The notes under the pieces: generated by a model | What the model saw: only the letters and a program-made list of their open reading frames with translations | Told to the model about the DNA's origin: nothing | Database searches by the model: none | Made by a program: the position numbers and the translations under genes | Shown here: in pieces, positions 35,316-48,091 of the stretch | How the letters are laid out: each line of letters opens with the position of its first letter | Numbering within the stretch: position 1 is the stretch's first letter | NCBI GenBank assembly: GCA_950295325.1 | Contig: OX485807.1 | Span: forward strand, 50,870,440 to 50,934,439 | Origin: Polytrichum commune | Lineage: Eukaryota; Streptophyta; Polytrichopsida; Polytrichales; Polytrichaceae | DNA length: 64,000 bases | Direction of reading: 5' to 3'

Positions 35316-37722
35316 TCATGTTGACTTTTCAACAAATTCATTCAAAGAGTTCCCATCAACCGGATCAAGCTCAAAGACATCCCTCTCTACATCAAATGAC
35401 ATAGTCACTGTGCAAATTATGCTATCTATATCAACCCAAATAGAATCTGAGTGGTCATATTTGAATTTGAAGTGTCCGGGGACTTTTCTAAAATAATTAA
35501 GATAGACCATAAAACTAGATCCAACAATATTTGTTTTTTACCTTTGTTTACCTCCCGATTAAGAAGGTCAATAGGATGCCTGCAACTTCCCCACCTTGTA
35601 CCTACCTTTCGTCTCATTTTCTGAACTCGTCCTATACACCATGTGCCCCGGTCAACTCCATTAAGGACACATGTAGGTTGCAGATTTTTGGAAAGTTTTC
35701 CCCTAGTCCTCCTAACAACTGATTTAACTGTAGATGAGATAGTTGTCGTACTTCTCTGCATAAAATACACTCCACAATCCATCCCAAGAGCCAACAACAT
35801 TTTTTCTGTAGAAGATGAGGCATTGATATAATCATCAGCATTATTAAAATAGATTGAATTTTTCACTTTAGTTAGTCTATCCTTAGACAAAAAAGGATTA
35901 ACATTCAATTGTGATACTAATGTGGACTTATAAATATTATGACCACCATATTCAACAAAAGGTATTACCTTATCTATGGGAAGTGCAGTGCTAACTTGAG
36001 GCTCCTCCAAGTTCAACATCTCTGACATTGCATTCCGTGTCTCAGATTCTAAAACAAGTAGATTTGAGGCCCCATCTTCAACAATGTCTACTTCTCCTTC
36101 AATATAAGGGTTAGAATTACTATTCACGCTATCATGATCTAGAGCATTCGCTTCAAGATCAACACGAAGAACCTCACCATCACCATCTTCCCCCCTCAAC
36201 GGTGTTTTTGCAGGAACATATGCAAAATTTTGCGGGTCAACTTTTTCCAACAACCAAGGTGTCATAAACCATACCTTATTTGCACAATGAACTAAAGGTG
36301 ACATGTTCAAAACTCTAAGCACAGATTGGGCTTCTTTCAAACCTTCTTGTAAGGCAGCTGTGACATCATCATCAGTGGCAATTAATGTGTAATCTGATAA
36401 ATTGCAAGCAATTTCTCCCTCAACAAGCGGATGTAGGTCAGCCCAAACATTCTTCATTTTATTATGGACCCTACCAAATTTCAACCCATTATCCTTGTAT
36501 TCAGTTGATGTTAAACGATTCAATATGTTTGCAGCATTTACAAGTTGTTGAAAATCATATGCTCTTTCATGCCCTTCCATTCCTCCAACCTTAGAAAAAA
36601 AAAATTCACATGAATCACTTCCAGTGAGATGGAGGGGAACCGCCAATTCAGGATATTTTTCTCGAAAGTGACAAATTAACAACACTACAAAGTGACATGA
36701 CATTTGAACATCTAAAAAACATTGTTGCGATACAAAATTAATGGCAAGAGTAAGTTTTTTTGAATTCCCACCAATTGAATGATTTCCAAATTGAAACCAT
36801 AGTTTCCAAATGCGAAAGAAAAAAGACACTTTAGAAGCTAGAACTATCCTTGACCTCAAATCAAGACTAGGGGATAAAAAAATATCAATGTAGTTAGAAC
36901 AAACCTCCAAATACAATTCCGTGCCAAGAGTGCGCTCTTGGTGAACCTCCTTCGACATCCGCATACTAATGTTTTTCATTCAAATTTGGACAGAATTTAC
37001 ACAATTCTTCATCCAAGTAGTCAAACCCATAATTATTCTATTGGTTCTACTACACACATTTGGGGGGATCCAATATCTATAACCCTATTTTTTTTCTACT
37101 GATTACTAAAATGGAGGAATTATTCACCGCCCTATTTTATATATAATCGTGTAGGGGACATATTTCCAAGGCTATGGTAGATCTAACGAAGTTATAAATT
37201 TTACCCTCAACGAATTAAATTGACCCTATTTTTTATCTCACGTGGTTTCTAAAATTCCGCTAGTCACCTCCCCGTGGCGGAGGTTGGGTTCTTCAATAGT
37301 TGTAACTCTTTCTTATAAGACTGAATAAATGAATGAGTAGCCTTCGCCTCCAATTCAGAGTTATAATACTCCGGCAAGTGTGGAGCAATGCTATTGCTCC
37401 TGAGAACGGATTCCAAAACAACCTTTCGAAATAGCGGCCCATCACAGTCGCACTCCAACTCAACTACAATGAGAGAACAAATCTTGGTAGATACTCTAAG
37501 GACATCACGACGACCTGGGATCGCCAAATCCCCACTCTCTCTCAATAACGCCAACTGATCTGACTTTTGTTTCAGAAGGCTCTTCCTTGCTCTACATTGA
37601 CGCTGGCGTTCTGCAGCATTCTCCCTTGCCAACAGAAGAGAAGCAGTAGGTTCAGCCCTTGACCCTAAGTTTGCTCTCTGGGCAAGTCCAGGCCGTTTAA
37701 CACCCGACGATGATCTTGAGCT
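35316..37722 (-). CDS. Transposase-like protein (3 exons)
   Basis: Proposed exons: about 37722 to 37268, 36965 to 35542, and 35482 to 35316, with phases that join cleanly. The first exon opens with a basic stretch (NAAERQRQCRARK), somewhat like a DNA-contacting bZIP basic region but offset by one residue, followed by helical sequence. The long middle exon has LTGSDSCEFFFSKVGG and AYDFQQLVNAANILNRL, resembling the C-terminal part of RNase H-fold transposases where the last acidic residue lies in a D-x(2)-E-xFF segment. The upstream catalytic half is not obvious. No in-frame ATG is found at the start of exon 1, only TTG at 37632. It lies just outside the right end of element 1. Family not identified. 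Confidence 0.45.
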
Positions 37723-37989
37723 CTACAATTGCCCATCTTGCAAGCACGATGCCACACTGGATCCGCCGTTGTCGATTACAAAACCAGCAACCAGTAGACA
37801 CATCGGTCGGCAAACCGCAAGTCCATCTCGAGCGGCACATGCATCAAAGTCTGAAAACCCTAACAAAGAACAACATCCCCATTGTAACTCCTGCATTCGG
37901 CCACCACCCGTCAACCCTAACGTCAAAACAGACCGCGGTCCCAGATGGAAACCCTTAGACCCACGCGGTATCCATTTTTAGCCGACTTG

Positions 37990-39140
37990 GCCTTAGCCTG
38001 GCAATAGCATTGCCAGGACTGCCAAGAATATAGCAGGATCGGTGATGTCACGCGGCCGTCCACCATTGGCCGAATGACCTTGACAGAGTATGTTAAAGTA
38101 CTATGGTAGTATATAAAGTATATGCACCCTGCCTTTTGGCATTTATTTTTAAGTTCGCATATCTGCAAGGAAAAAGCATTTGAGGCACGAAAATGCAGGA
38201 AGCCCACGTAGTGTTCTCCATGATGTGCACGGGCAGAAGTGTCTAAACCCAAAAAAGTTTTGATACCCTATGTTTTAAGCACGTACAAAAAAAACCCCAT
38301 TATCTTTCATTAACCGGCGAGATGACTGCAAATGTAGGAATTTTTTTACAAAATATGATTCATAGATATATATTACACATGTCACAAAAGAGTCATAGAA
38401 AAATACAACCCTTAACCCACATAATGAAGTACTTTTGGCCCAAAAATATACTGTGTGACAGGAAACCACTGGTATATAAATATACTTACCACGGCCAAAC
38501 CATGAGGAGTTTCTTGATAAAAACTAGATGAGTTATTGCTCATCTATATCTACAACCATATTATTACCTTTTATCCCTCAAAGAGATGCTACTTTGAAAT
38601 CTACACCCAATTGAATGCAACATTCCTCTGAAAATGTACGTTGTGACAACATTTTTGTACTAGTGTAGCGTGCTTTCACCCTTATAGGACTTGTAAAGAG
38701 GTCATATGACTTATTTGGGCCACATCAATAGCAATTTCATTATTGAAGTGTACATCGAAGGTGAATTATTTCTTTTTTTCCATCCTAGTACCTTGGTTAA
38801 GTATCATGTGTCCATACATATATTTTTTATGTCTAATTTTAATACCAAACGTTCGTTTTTCATGTAGCCATGTTATTGTGTATTGTTGGCCATGTTTGGT
38901 GTCGTATGTAAAGCTATATAATTGGTATGCAATACCATTTTAGTTCCATTCGTACACAATTGAACGATAATTGTGAGGAAAAAAATTGGAATCATTTCAA
39001 TTAATTTTTGTTGTCCTTTTCATTCCTTGATCCTAAGGTCAACAATTTTGATGGTACCCATGGATGTCTGTTAAGGAATCAAAATGATATCTTAGATACC
39101 CCTTTTCCTTGTAAATTAACTTTGTCAGTGTAGTCAATAT
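37990..39140. other. No gene recognised
   Basis: AT-rich DNA between the transposase-like gene and the nested stack starting at 39141. No credible coding frame. Confidence 0.45.
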
Positions 39141-40225
39141 GAAATATGCCTGGGTACGCAACTCCCGTATTATATGGTCCTGATTATAATCACTTATAAT
39201 GCGTTTTAGTCCAATATTGAGTGATACAATTTGTTTAATGTAGGAAACCCTTGTAGCCCTTCTAACAAGGAATCCAAAAATGTAATTATATAACACTATA
39301 TTCGTTAATCGGAGACTTTGGAAAGTCTCAAAATCAAATTCACCCATAGTTTGGGATGCCAATATTGTGAGCATACATTATAATGGGAACATTGGGAACA
39401 TTGGGAAAATGATAGTTCATAAGTTTGTACGCAAAGAATATTCACATTACTAAATATAGTAAATTTAAATATCGTGATCAAAACATGAACTTCACATGGA
39501 AAATAACAATCAAATCTCCCAAAAAATGGTTTTATGTCATTATAGAGTCTAGGATGCGCATCCCATATGGAAAGGTCTTATTGAATTAGATGGCATATCC
39601 CAAACTTATTTAAAATAAGTTTGAATGTAGCCACAATACAACCAAGTCTATACAATGCCCCTATTTTCACACTAATTCCAACCTATGTTATGTCCACCGA
39701 AAGATGTATCCACAAACACACCCACCACGATTGTCCCGTCAATATTGTCAGCCGATCGGGAAGAGAGTTCACATTCATTATCTAAAGACGATGCATATGT
39801 CGACAACACAAAGGCACTATCTACTACATCCACTACCATCACACCTAAAAAACAACCATGGAATGGACAACCGCATAACCGATGCTATGCAAATAAGAGT
39901 GGACACACTATATGTGAGTATATATGACCTGAAATACATACATTTTCCAACTAAAGAGACAATAATGACTAGCAAACCAAAGACACGCTCGCATTGTGGA
40001 CATTAAAAAGTAGGTGTTGGGATACCATTGGAGAACCTCATAAATAAACACGAACATGTGTTCCAAAACAATCCATGGTCAGGTGCAAATAATCCTTATT
40101 TTTCCATTCCAATAAACATGGGCATCACATGGTGTTATTTATTATCTTTAGAAGGCGTTGAAATGATTTGTTAAGTAACCATGGACATGGTTCTACATCA
40201 ATACAAGACATGATTTTCACATATG

Positions 40226-41260
40226 TTCACGAACGCGCGGTCGTAAAGCACATCCCATTTCATGATCAAATGTGCATGGGACAAACAACACATGATGTTA
40301 AAGATCACACGATACATATATTCACATTGGTGTCAAAGAACATTATACATGCATATGAAAAAAACTGAATGATATGGATTTAAAAAATATTAGTCGCATA
40401 CACAGTCGACACGATGTATGCCGTCGATTATAGGCCCAAAATACAAAAAAATACGACTTGGGATATACGAATGGGCGTTCGTATACCTCCCTATACATAT
40501 TCCAGGAGGGTATCTTTATGAACGGCCGCGCGTATGTCACATGTTGTATTTTTTATGGCAAATAAAATTTAGACTGTAATAATTGTGGTATTTTACGGAT
40601 GTACTTTCGCAAAACGTATGCCATCATACGGGTATTTGGGGCAATTGGATTGGTATACTCCATACGAATGGCCGTTCCTAAAGCTTTGGTAGGTATCTTT
40701 ATGAATGCCCATTCGTATATCATCATGACAGACTTGTATCATATATCATCATCATATTTGGGTCGATGCATAGATGTGTCTATGTATGGATGTTGTTTGG
40801 ATATATAGACCATATTCACAGGTGGTATTTACAAACGACCGTTCATAAGGCTTTGGGTCATATCTTTACGAACGTGCGTTCGTATATCACCATGACATAT
40901 TATTTGGGTCTATGCATAGATGTATGTCCATCTATGGATGTTCCTAGACACATAGACCATACTCATAGGTGGTATTTACGAACGCACGTTCGTATATCAC
41001 TATGATATATTATTTGGGTCTATGCATAGATGTATGTCTATCTATGGATATTGCTAGATACATAGACCATACTCACAGGTGATATTTACGAACGCACGTT
41101 CGTAAACTCTTAGCCATCACATGTGATTGAATCATTAATACAAATGCGTTCATTTGTGATTTACGAACGCGCATTTGTAAACTCTCAATCACCATATATG
41201 TTTCAACCAATACTACAAATGCGTTGATTTGTGATTTACGAACGTGCGTTTGTAAACTCT
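40226..41260. repeat. Palindrome array, element 2, outer left part
   Basis: About nine degenerate copies of TTTACGAACG-N2-CGTTCGTAAA (near 40226, 40462, 40664, 40702, 40830, 40863, 40977, 41088, 41161, 41236). Between about 40830 and 41090 the unit is roughly 110 bases long and includes TATTTGGGTCTATGCATAGA. Many copies have lost one arm base or have TATATC instead of TAAA. Confidence 0.75.
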
Positions 41261-41326
41261 CAACCATCATCTATGTTTGAACCAATACTACAAATGCATT
41301 GATTTGTGATTTGTGATTTATATTTG

Positions 41327-42275
41327 TACCATAAGTTGGTTGAAGGCTTGAAGCTTAGAAACATTGGATCTGGATTCGGTTTGCGAAAACCACCTTTGAC
41401 CAAAAATGTTAGCTAGTCATAAGGACCCGAAAACTCCACTATAGGTTGTAGAAGGTTACAAATGCCAGCTCTAAGCTTATATTATGGAAACAACATCTAA
41501 AAGTTGGCCATTCAGACCAAAAACGTGAGCTCGTAGGTAGTGTCCAAGACATATTTTTTAGCCTTAAACGGAAGTTTAAGGCGATCATACGTCAAAGGAG
41601 TTTTCTAGAGATGCACTAGGTTGGGAGGTGTTTTTGCAAGGCTTGGAAATGACTAGCAACAAAAGAGTTAATGTAGCAAGGAAGGACTGCAAACACCCAT
41701 TAACAATGGGCTTTCATATATACGTACTATGCAGCATTTGGTTGCTGCGCAGAAGTTTACGAAAATGTGGGCCGATGTTTACGAATGCCCGTTCGTAAAT
41801 GTGCATCGAGGTTTACGAACGCCCGTTCGTAAATGTGGGCCGAGGTTTACGAACGCACGTTCGTAACTGTGCAACACTTGGTTGCTACGCAGAAGCTTAC
41901 GAAAATGTGGGCCGATGTTTACGAACGCCTGTTCGTAAATGTGGGCCAAGATAAATGTGCGCCGATGTTTACGAACGCACGTTCGTAACTATGCAGCACT
42001 TGGTTGCTGCAAAGAAGTGTACGAAAATGTGGGCCGAGGTTTACGAATGTCCGTTCGTAAATGTGCGCTGACGTTTACGAACGCACGTTCGTAACTATGC
42101 AGCACTTGGTTGCTGCGCAGAAGTGTACGAAAATGTGGGCCGAGGTTTACGAACGCCCGTTCGTAAATGTGCGCTGACGTTTACGAACGCACGTTCGTAA
42201 CTATGCAGCACTTGGTTGCTGCGCAGAAGTGTACGAAAATGTGCGCCGACGTTTACGAACGCGCGTTCGTAAAAC
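41327..42275. repeat. Left arm of a long inverted pair with 10 palindromes
   Basis: From about 41327 to 41740 the sequence is the inverse of 45885-46283 at high identity (shared pieces include AAAGTTGGCCATTCAGACC and CAAGGAAGGACTGCAAACA). Then come ten palindromes with arms TTTACGAACG and CGTTCGTAAA, starting near 41778, 41812, 41846, 41918, 41968, 42040, 42074, 42146, 42180 and 42252, separated by TGCAGCACTTGGTTGCTGCG-type spacers. Confidence 0.85.
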
Positions 42276-45223
42276 TCCGGAATACGCGGCGGTATATGCG
42301 GTGGATATACATTGTACGTACATGAAGTGTGTAGTGTGGACGCATAGAAATGTGATATGCGCGCACTCCTACAAGTCTCTAGAGCAGTCTCTAGAGCATG
42401 CCGCAAAAAAGAGCTATGGTGTGGGGGGGAAGACCTTTAAGTACTGCTCTAGGGCGATTCAAAATCCCTTGGATGCTCTTTAAAAAGCGGATTCCCGCTG
42501 CCTACCTTAACCTAACAATATGTCATTCTATCCATGCGAAACATGTATGACGCTATGTATGGAACATGTATGGCATGCATGCAACATATTGAAAATATTA
42601 ATGTCGCTCGCACACCTTAGGTGTTACCAAGGCCTCAGGATAAAAACATAAATACTATAATAGTCAAATGTTATTGAAATATGATGATGCTTAACATTAA
42701 ATAAATGATTTGTGACCAAGTTATGAAATCCAAGTTTTTTGGGCAATTGATACCTATATGTTACCAAGGTCTAAGTGATATATATATATACACATACATA
42801 CAATGAGGTAGGAGTGGGTCAAAATTAGTTGTGGAGGCCCCTAAAATTGTATATATTATATGATTCACATCAAAACATGTCCAGAATATGCTCACTAAGT
42901 GTGTGGACACCAATAAAAAGTCGGATTAATTTGGAATGGCTTGTAAGGTAAAGGAAGGATATGATATGAAACCATACCTAAATATAATGTAGGTCTTAAT
43001 TTAAGTGCAAACCTAGATGTGGAAAGATTGAATTAATCCGGAATGTGTGGCAAGATTGAAATTAATTTGGAATGGTACATAAGGTAGAGTAAGCATATGA
43101 ATTCAAAACATACCTAGGTCGAGTCACACTAATTGCATGTTTTTGCATCCTACGAGAAGTAGGTGCATAACTAAAAGTATTCATTTAAAGTTGAGTCTTA
43201 AGACATGCATGTTAGAATAAGATTAAGTATGGACTGTGTGATCAAAATGCACTCAACATTATTAAGGTGAAAGAGGAAGAATTCCAAACTTCACTTTTGA
43301 CGTAAACCAAAGTTGTATCCCAAATCCAATTTTAAATCTTGAAATGACAATCGGCATGATTCTCAATAGTTGTTATTAACCGGATGAAGCAATATCCAAT
43401 CCAAACAACATTGGTAGACCAGTTGGACATGCCCACATACCACAACATGGCCACATATTTTGAATATTGGTAAGATTAAAAGATTTAGGGATGTAGGGTT
43501 TAGGATTTGGGGTTAGGGTTTGTGAAAGTTGTGCATGCCCGACAGTTAATACAATAGATTACACACACAAACGATATTGACTACTCAATAGCCCATATTG
43601 CACTCACTTAATTATGTAGAATGCACATTTTATACTTACCAAACATCCGATCACATGGCTCAAATACACTTAGTTCAAGTTGAAGTTAAAGTTCAATGCA
43701 CTATACAAATGTTAGTTCAAGTTGACACCTAATTATATGAATTGATGACATGTTCGAAATTGAATTTCCCTCCACCTCTACTAAAATTAAGTTCACCCCG
43801 TCCCCCCAATCTCAAATTGTGTATTTTATGAAGCTAATAATTATTAGAGGAACTAATGAACAACTTGAAAGATATTTCATTTTTGAAAACATTATATTTC
43901 AAAACACCATATGAGCATCCTTGGGGTTGGATTCTTCATCAAATTTCTACTAAATGATGTGCATTGTTCACTACAAATTTATACTCCCTATGTACCTAAT
44001 GTTTACAAAAGAACCAAATGTATAGGGACTAATAGAATGGGGAGAAAAAATTCATTTGTATTTATACTAAGCTATTCAAATCAATATGATAAACACCTAT
44101 ACTACATATACATAATACAAAACATGAATTAAACATGCCTTTATTACTTACAAATTCTACTTTTATTTTCATGCACGAGAGTCATCGAACGCTTTTCCAT
44201 CCTAACAAGTATGGACAAGGTAGTCATATGACTGCCTCTATAATATGACAACAATTCATGTATCGTAACTTGGATGAAACTAACACATTTCAATGGTAAC
44301 AAATTCCCTCCCCACCCTTATCCCATCCCATCCCATCCCATCCCATCCCCTCCCCTCCCCACACCCCATCCCACCACATCCCAACCCTTCTCACGTGGAG
44401 GAGGCCACGTAGCAACGATAGGGAAACCCTAGCGGCGTTGGCTACCTCCCCGCACCCCTTCTTCTCCTTTCATTGTCATTTGGAGCATAGAAAGGAGAAG
44501 CGGAACGCTGAGCACATGCGGAGCGGAGCTCTTGTCATTTCTTACACATATCTTTTTTTTGTTTTGTTGGCGCGCATGTTTGAGAGCCGCAGATTTCTTT
44601 TGAGAGTTGCAAGTTTGCTAGTAGAGAGCTTGAGAGCTACAAACTTGAAAGTTGCATACACATAAGAGTTGTTGCAAGGGTTTGTATGTAACGTGCGAGG
44701 GCTTAAGAGTGTGAGGGAGGAATGACTAATGTGAGGGTGCAGTAGATTGAATTTACAATTCTGAGGTTTTCGAAGTTTTTCACTAAATGAGGAAGCACAA
44801 GTTTTGGATGTATACCAATTCAACGTGCATAGTGTAATCCTCCTGAACTCACTTCCTTCACATTTTGAAATTTTTTTCATTGTTGAATTCCATGTGTTTT
44901 TTTCCATGTATGTTGAGCTTTGGCATGTTTTGTTTGCAAGCTTCCCCATGTTTTTCGATTTAGTGTTCTCTTACAACCTGAAACTCAATTATGTTTTCAT
45001 TCGGTTGTTTCAATTTTTATCGTTCTCAAGTTTTATCTTCACTAGCAGTATGTAAAGGCACCAATTCAAGGTTGATAGGTATCAATCACAAACCAAAAGT
45101 GGCAAGACGCAATGGACAAATCACTGATACATATCAACCACTCCATTATAGACCAATTCATATTTGTATTTGTTTATATATGAATATAAAAAACATATGT
45201 ATATGCGTAAATACCGGAGCATG
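42276..45223. other. Interior of element 2 without a recognised gene
   Basis: No protein recognised. There is a CATCC microsatellite near 44325-44350. The stretch 44400-44720 has CCACGTAG, a GC-rich block and then GAGAGTTG/GAGAGC-rich sequence that resembles in style, though not clearly in sequence, the leader at 24000-24700 of element 1; a palindrome array follows in both cases. Confidence 0.45.
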
Positions 45224-46283
45224 TTTACGAACGGGCGTTCGTAAACTTCAGCGCAACAACCAAGTGCTGCACAGTTACGAACGTGCGTTCGTAAACGTCG
45301 GCTCACGTTTACGAACGGGCGTTCGTAAATCTCGGCCCACATTTACGAACGTGCGTTCGTAAACCTCGGCCCACATTTTCGTAAAATTCTGCGCAGCAAC
45401 AAAGTGCTGCATAGTTAGTAAATGTGCGCCGACTTTTACGAACGGGCGTTCGTAAACCTCGGCCCACATTTTCGTAAAATTCTGCGCAGCAGCAAAGTGC
45501 TGCATAGTTAGTAAATGTGCGCCGACTTTTACGAACGGGCGTTCGTAAACCTCGGCCCACATTTACGAACGGGCGTTCGTAAATCTCCGCCACATTTACG
45601 AACGGGCGTTCGTAAACCTTGGCCCACATTTTCGTAAACTTCTGCTCATCAACCAAGTGTTGCACTGTTACGAATGTGCGTTCGTAAACCTCGACGAGTA
45701 TTTACAAATGCGCGTTTGTAAACCTTGGCAAACAACAAAGGTTGCATATTTACGAACATGCAATTGTGAACTTCGGCGTAATAACCAAGGGCTGCATGTT
45801 TACGAATGCACGCTCATAAACCTTGGCTACATACAATGAAAATGTGCACCACCCCCCTGCTACAATAATCAATAGCGAATAGGAGTACGTATATATGAAA
45901 GCCCATTGTTAATGGGTGTTTGCAGTCCTTCCTTGCTACATTAACTCTTTTGTTGCTAGTCATTTCCAAGCCTTGTAAAAACACCTCCCAACCTAGTGCA
46001 TCTCTAGAAAACTCCTTTGACGTATGATCGCCTTAAACTTATGTTTAAGGCTAAAAAATATGTCTTGGACACTACCTACGAGCTCACGTTTTTGGTCTGA
46101 ATGGCCAACTTTTAGATGTTGTTTCCATAATATAAGCTTAGAGCTGGCATCTCTAACCTTCTACAACCTATAGTGGAGTTTTCGGGTCCTTATGACTAGC
46201 TGACGTTTTTGGTCAAAGGTGGTTTTCGCAAACCGAATCCAGATCCAACGTTTCTAAGCTTCAACCAACCTATGGTACAGTTT
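45224..46283. repeat. Right arm of the long inverted pair with about 9 palindromes
   Basis: Palindromes start near 45224, 45274, 45308, 45342, 45435, 45528, 45562, 45595 and 45668, followed by three worn copies to about 45815. The unique 45885-46283 part is the inverse of 41327-41740. Spacers contain CAGCAACCAAGTGCTGCA, the complement of the left-arm spacer. The frames that read through the array are repeat by-products. Confidence 0.85.
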
Positions 46284-47229
46284 TCAAGTCATTCTAACTA
46301 CTTGCTCTAGACGTCTCCTATGAGTGTCACGTTCGCGCATACCCACCCTTTCTACTTTCTAATGCATTCTTTGTTCCCACATGACAAGTTGTCCAATGCA
46401 CATTTTCAATAACACCTTCAACACCTTTGTCTTGCCAACACTAACGACTATGTTATCTTAGAAGGAGAGCAGTAATAGGAGAATGCCAACAATGAATCTA
46501 CTCTTCAAATCCCTCTTTCAACACTTTGTTGCTTGTTTTCCAAGACTGTTGTCCGTCTGGACTGCCTCACATTTCTAGGTCTAAACTTACAAGCATACAC
46601 ACCTTCTCTAAGAGTCTAAGCTATCTTCACATATGTGTTCTAAGAGAGCCAAAAGGTTCTAGGACAATCTTTATATACCTCAAAACAACTACCTACTAGG
46701 TGGGTCAACTTGGTAGGTTACCACCCTGTCAAAACACTGCAACTAGTTGTCCTCACGCGTTTTTGCCCTTTGTCCAATACATGACCAACTGGCACACTGA
46801 GGTCATAAAAAATGATCAACTAGTCACAGAAATGCAATGCTATTTAATAACTTTGGACCAACAAGTCATTATCTGACCAACTAAATTATTAACACCAAAT
46901 AATTACTACTACTGAATAAATTGCTCAGTAGTAAAACAGTAAAAAACCAATTAGTGGACGTTTTAACAACTAATTGCATTAGGGACAAATTTGACGTCAA
47001 CTAGTAAACTAGCATTCTTTTGCCCTTTCGACAATTCGCGACCAACTAGTCAGTTTTTGATGGGTTGGTTTACTATGAACATTTTATGTTCTTAAAACAC
47101 GGTGCTAACTTCTACCTTAACTTCTATCTTATCTATGTTTGTGCAAATAAACGAAACCACTATACATATTTGCAAACACACATTCGTAAAAATACGTAAT
47201 GTTGATTTACACATTACACATTACACTGA
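46284..47229. other. No gene recognised
   Basis: AT-rich DNA with several CAACTAGT/ACTAGTTG words (46740-47060). No coding recognised. Confidence 0.4.
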
Positions 47230-47251
47230 TTTACGAACGGTTGTTCGTAAA
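47230..47251. repeat. Isolated palindrome upstream of the gene remnant
   Basis: TTTACGAACG-GT-TGTTCGTAAA, one arm mismatch, lies about 60 bases before the phosphatase-like remnant. A worn half-copy lies near 47172. Confidence 0.7.
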
Positions 47252-47312
47252 TATGCTACCAAAATCTACTTTAACAATTGAATGTGGATATACTTTATAT
47301 TGTGCATAAAGT

Positions 47313-48091
47313 ATGGTCTTGGAGAACACGGTGCCCATTTTCAAGTTCCTCATCTATGATCTCCCAAGCCCTTGCCTCGTTCTCGGCCAAGAAGTATGCG
47401 ATGAGCTAATTGACGAGAATGGTGTGCCAATGCCCAAGTTTGGTGGTCGAGGCGGAGGGCAACATTTCCTCAAGGTCTTGAGGTCCAGGTTGTGGCTAGA
47501 AGCCCCCCTATTGGAGGGAGTCCCCCACGGGAGCTGGCCAACTCCGGAGAACACCCTCCTCATCGACGACAACACCGCCAAGAGCCTTCTTTGTCCCCTC
47601 CTATTCTTTCACCGTTGCTCTCATTTTCTTGCATCTGCATGTTATGCACTTTACGAGCGCCCATCCCAAACCGCCCCTCCTTAATTTACCCACTCCACTC
47701 TGTCTATGATATTGTTTCACAGGTCGCTCCACGCTCGTTTGGTGGCCGACCCTCCTTGACTTCTTCATTGGAGACGCACACAACTCAAGGTTGCATCTTC
47801 CGAGTCCGATCGTTGTTTGGCCCTCCGGAGAAGTGCAAGACATTCTCTCTTGCAGATGCCTTTGTATTCCACTACAATACCACTTCGTACAATTCGGGAG
47901 CGCGTTTGGACATATTGAAGAACGACACATATTCGAGGCCAGTCAACAAACTTGGCTATAGTTGCGGGCCAGAGATTTTCAAAGCTATAGAGGCCATTGG
48001 AGCATTACAGAGAGAAGCCACCGTAAAAGATAAGGACATGGCCACGAGAAAAAATATAGTGGGACGTACTAGTGGGACTATAAACGCCTAG
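47313..48091 (+). pseudogene. Truncated FCP1-like plus lysine-rich gene remnant
   Basis: The first part, 47313-47684, is related to the element 1 phosphatase from its motif II onward: MVLENT aligns with MKSENT, PCLVLGQE is shared, and NTLLIDD is the final acidic motif. The N-terminal part with motif I is absent, and the similarity ends soon after the DD. The second part, 47724-48091, begins after a TTTCACAG acceptor with VAP and keeps TSYNSGAR and GYSCGPEIFKAIEA of the lysine-rich protein, but has no lysine tail. The exon that codes for the Ser/Pro-rich part in element 1 is missing, so an internal deletion joined the two genes. It is probably non-functional. Confidence 0.7.

Noticed and set aside
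37651-37981. Plus-strand frame with LYNCPSCKH, resembling a PHD-finger end
   Set aside because: Only one cysteine pair is visible, it has no ATG, and it overlaps the opposite-strand transposase-like exon. Not enough to call a gene.
45121-45665. Open frames with repeated YERPFVNVG
   Set aside because: By-product of the TTTACGAACG palindrome array.
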